A stretch of DNA of 17,057 nucleotides from JBFHER01 sp041584055. Its GTDB lineage: Bacteria; Bacteroidota; Bacteroidia; Bacteroidales; UBA5342. The notes below the pieces were generated by a model. It searched no databases and was not told where the DNA came from. It was given only the letters and a program-made list of their open reading frames with translations. Shown in pieces: positions 15,693 through 17,057 of the stretch (the first letter of the stretch is position 1; every line of letters begins with the position of its first letter). Position numbers and translations under genes: made by a program. Where the stretch lies: positions 1 through 17,057 of the forward strand of contig JBFHER010000058.1 of assembly GCA_041584055.1 (NCBI GenBank), read 5' to 3'.

Positions 15693-16397
15693 ATGGATTT
15701 CAACGCATTTTATAAAGTTTCGTACGGCCTGTATTTGGTTTGTGCCGGGGATGAAAACATTCATAATGGTTATGTGGGCAATACCGTATTTCAGGTAACA
15801 GCAAACCCTCCACAGTTGGCCATCAGTTGCAGTAAAGATAATTATACCATCGATCTTCTGGAAAAATACGGTGTTTTCTCCGTTTCAGTGTTGTCGCAAA
15901 ACGCCAGTGCTGAGATTGTTGGTGAGTTTGGATATACCAGTGGAAAAAAACATGATAAGTTTAAAGGGGTCGACTATCAGTTTGGGAAGCATACTAGCGT
16001 GCCGATTGTTTTAACAGATGCTGTGGCATGGTTTGAGTGCAAGGTAACTCAAAAAATTGATGTTGGTTCACATGTTATTTTCATCGGAGAAGTGTTAGAT
16101 AATGCGATGCTGAAAGAAAATGATGACCCACTAACGTATGATTATTATCGAAAGGTTAAAAAAGGAGCTGCCCCTAGAAATGCCCCAACTTACATTGATA
16201 AAGCCAAGCTTGAAACTTCAGTTTCTGAAAGTGAAGATGGTGAAAGTAATCAGTGCCTGATTTGTGGATATATCTATGATCCTGCAGTTGGAGACCCGGA
16301 TGGAGGAATTCCTCCAGGAACACCATTTGAAGATATACCTGACGATTGGACCTGTCCGACCTGTGGTGCAACAAAAGATATGTTTCAACCCATTTAG
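15693..16397 (+). CDS. Flavin reductase-rubredoxin fusion (high-molecular-weight rubredoxin type)
   Basis: Cytoplasmic electron-transfer protein of 234 residues. Residues 1-165 form a flavin reductase-like, FMN-binding split-barrel domain (FYKVSYGLYLVCAG, then NGYVGNTVFQVTANPPQLAISCSKDNYT in the usual order). A polar linker (166-185) leads to a complete rubredoxin domain (186-233) with iron ligands Cys188, Cys191, Cys221 and Cys224 in CLICGYIYDPAVGDPDGGI and DWTCPTCG. The architecture matches the high-molecular-weight rubredoxin (Hrb) of Moorella, an NAD(P)H-dependent rubredoxin reductase that feeds flavodiiron proteins; whether it does so here is inferred. It stands 327 bases before rubrerythrin on the same strand, so it may supply that enzyme with electrons. 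All four cysteines are present. Confidence 0.92.
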   Translation: MDFNAFYKVSYGLYLVCAGDENIHNGYVGNTVFQVTANPPQLAISCSKDNYTIDLLEKYGVFSVSVLSQNASAEIVGEFGYTSGKKHDKFKGVDYQFGKHTSVPIVLTDAVAWFECKVTQKIDVGSHVIFIGEVLDNAMLKENDDPLTYDYYRKVKKGAAPRNAPTYIDKAKLETSVSESEDGESNQCLICGYIYDPAVGDPDGGIPPGTPFEDIPDDWTCPTCGATKDMFQPI

Positions 16398-16628
16398 AAA
16401 CATGTTTTGTGTCCGGTTTTTAAGGATTCGCGGTTTTTGGCTTTAAGAATTGAAAGTCTATAAAACCAGAATTATTATGACTTTATCAGTGGATGCCTGA
16501 TCCGTGTATGGTCCCAATTCGCAAATGAGCTGTGACTAGATGCTGCGCCAAATATTAATACATCACACTTTTGTAACCGATTTATAGTGAGTGTTTATAA
16601 GGCGTGGTTTGGTCTGTTATGGTATTAC

Positions 16629-16643
16629 TTAAAATTAGTATAA
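16629..16643. promoter_or_regulatory. PerR-like box upstream of rubrerythrin
   Basis: TTAAAATTAGTATAA matches 12 of the 14 defined positions of the Bacillus PerR box TTATAATnATTATAA. PerR is a peroxide-sensing repressor that often controls rubrerythrin in anaerobes. The box is about 45 bases upstream of the -7 candidate and about 90 upstream of the start codon. In AT-rich DNA such matches can arise by chance. Confidence 0.35.
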
Positions 16644-16679
16644 ATTACATTCTTGCTTTTTAAAAGTAAAATGCTTCAC

Positions 16680-16687
16680 TAAATTTG
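16680..16687 (+). promoter_or_regulatory. Candidate -7 promoter element for rubrerythrin
   Basis: TAAATTTG is an exact fit to TAnnTTTG. It lies 37 bases before the start codon, giving a leader of about 30 bases. The -33 region is not clear. Confidence 0.45.
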
Positions 16688-16724
16688 TGCATAAGAACAT
16701 AAAATCATTTAAATAATTGACAAA

Positions 16725-17057
16725 ATGAATAGTTTAAAGGGAACAAAGACCGAGCAGAACCTTTTGAAGGCTTTTGCGGGTGAATCACAGGCACGTATGC
16801 GATACGATTATTTTTCAAAGCAGGCCAAGAAAGAAGGTTTGGAACAAATTGCAGATATCTTTATGGAAACAGCCTTAAATGAGAAAGAGCATGCAAAGCG
16901 TTTCTTTAAATTTCTTGAAGGTGGTGCGGTTGAAATAACAGCCACTTATCCTGCAGGTATTATTGGTACAACCATGGAAAACCTGAAAGCTTCAGCTGAG
17001 GGAGAAAACGAAGAATGGACTGAATTGTATCCTGAATTTGCCCGTATTGCGGAAGAA
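16725..17057 (+). CDS. rbr: Rubrerythrin, 3' end cut by window edge
   Basis: Di-iron peroxidase that reduces hydrogen peroxide to water with electrons from rubredoxin, protecting anaerobes from oxidative stress. The window shows 111 N-terminal residues, beginning MNSLKGTKTEQNLLKAFAGE; the frame is open to the last base. Iron ligands of the family fall at the classical positions: Glu20 (AGESQARMRY), Glu53 and His56 (NEKEHAKRF), Glu94 and Glu97 (EGENEEWTELY). The remaining ligands and the C-terminal rubredoxin domain would be beyond the window. The ATG at 16725 is the only sensible start, and homologues begin at the same place. It sits downstream of a flavin reductase-rubredoxin fusion, a plausible electron donor. 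Confidence 0.93.
   Translation, partial: MNSLKGTKTEQNLLKAFAGESQARMRYDYFSKQAKKEGLEQIADIFMETALNEKEHAKRFFKFLEGGAVEITATYPAGIIGTTMENLKASAEGENEEWTELYPEFARIAEE

Larger units (their letters stand above)
16398..16724. other. Intergenic region upstream of rubrerythrin
   Basis: There is no gene in these 327 bases. It has a PerR-like box and a -7-like element (listed separately) toward the right. No convincing terminator is seen after the flavin reductase gene; AAACATGTTT just past the stop is only a short palindrome. Confidence 0.6.

Noticed and set aside
1..17057. CRISPR array, insertion sequence, tRNA or rRNA
   Set aside because: No spaced direct repeats, transposase motifs or recognisable tRNA/rRNA sequence were seen on either strand.

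Overview
The window comes from a Bacteroidota chromosome. It carries a complete type IX secretion / gliding core (porP-gldK-gldL-gldM-gldN), a system restricted to that phylum, and several gene starts are preceded by the TAnnTTTG -7 hexamer-like element of Bacteroidota promoters. The DNA is moderately AT-rich. Rubrerythrin, a flavin reductase-rubredoxin fusion and an octaheme sulfur-compound reductase point to an anaerobe or microaerophile. GldL is long, as in PorL of Bacteroidia, rather than short as in Flavobacteriia. A marine or sediment Marinilabiliales-like organism is my guess, not a proof.

Layout. 2-943 (+): DNA polymerase IV, cut by the left edge. 1108-3246 (+): Tex/YhgF RNA-binding protein. 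3313-3343: a terminator shared by the converging tex and gldN transcripts. 3362-9831 (-): the T9SS core operon, transcribed porP, gldK, gldL, gldM, gldN. 9832-10177: AT-rich intergenic region with a porP promoter candidate, a perfect 11-bp inverted repeat and a symmetric element centred on GTACGCGCGTAC. 10178-14190 (-): a compact four-gene sulfur/redox operon. 14191-14690: divergent regulatory region with dyads over the presumed operon promoter. 14691-15566 (+): YitT-family membrane protein. 15693-16397 (+): flavin reductase-rubredoxin fusion. 16725-17057 (+): rubrerythrin, cut by the right edge.

How the genes work together. PorP/GldK/GldL/GldM/GldN form the outer-membrane ring and the proton-driven inner-membrane motor of T9SS. 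The four-gene cluster looks like one electron-transfer and transport module. A di-heme membrane cytochrome b could pass quinol electrons to a membrane-anchored octaheme cytochrome c of the tetrathionate reductase (Otr) family in the periplasm. A two-gene (split) YeeE/YedE sulfur-anion transporter follows. Its second half is fused to a rhodanese-like domain that lacks the catalytic cysteine, probably faces the periplasm, and ends in Gly-Gly-Cys-Ser. This is the most unusual part of the window: a possible reduce-and-import system for tetrathionate, thiosulfate or a related anion. The flavin reductase-rubredoxin fusion and rubrerythrin are natural partners for reductive removal of peroxide or oxygen, and a PerR-like box lies upstream of rubrerythrin.
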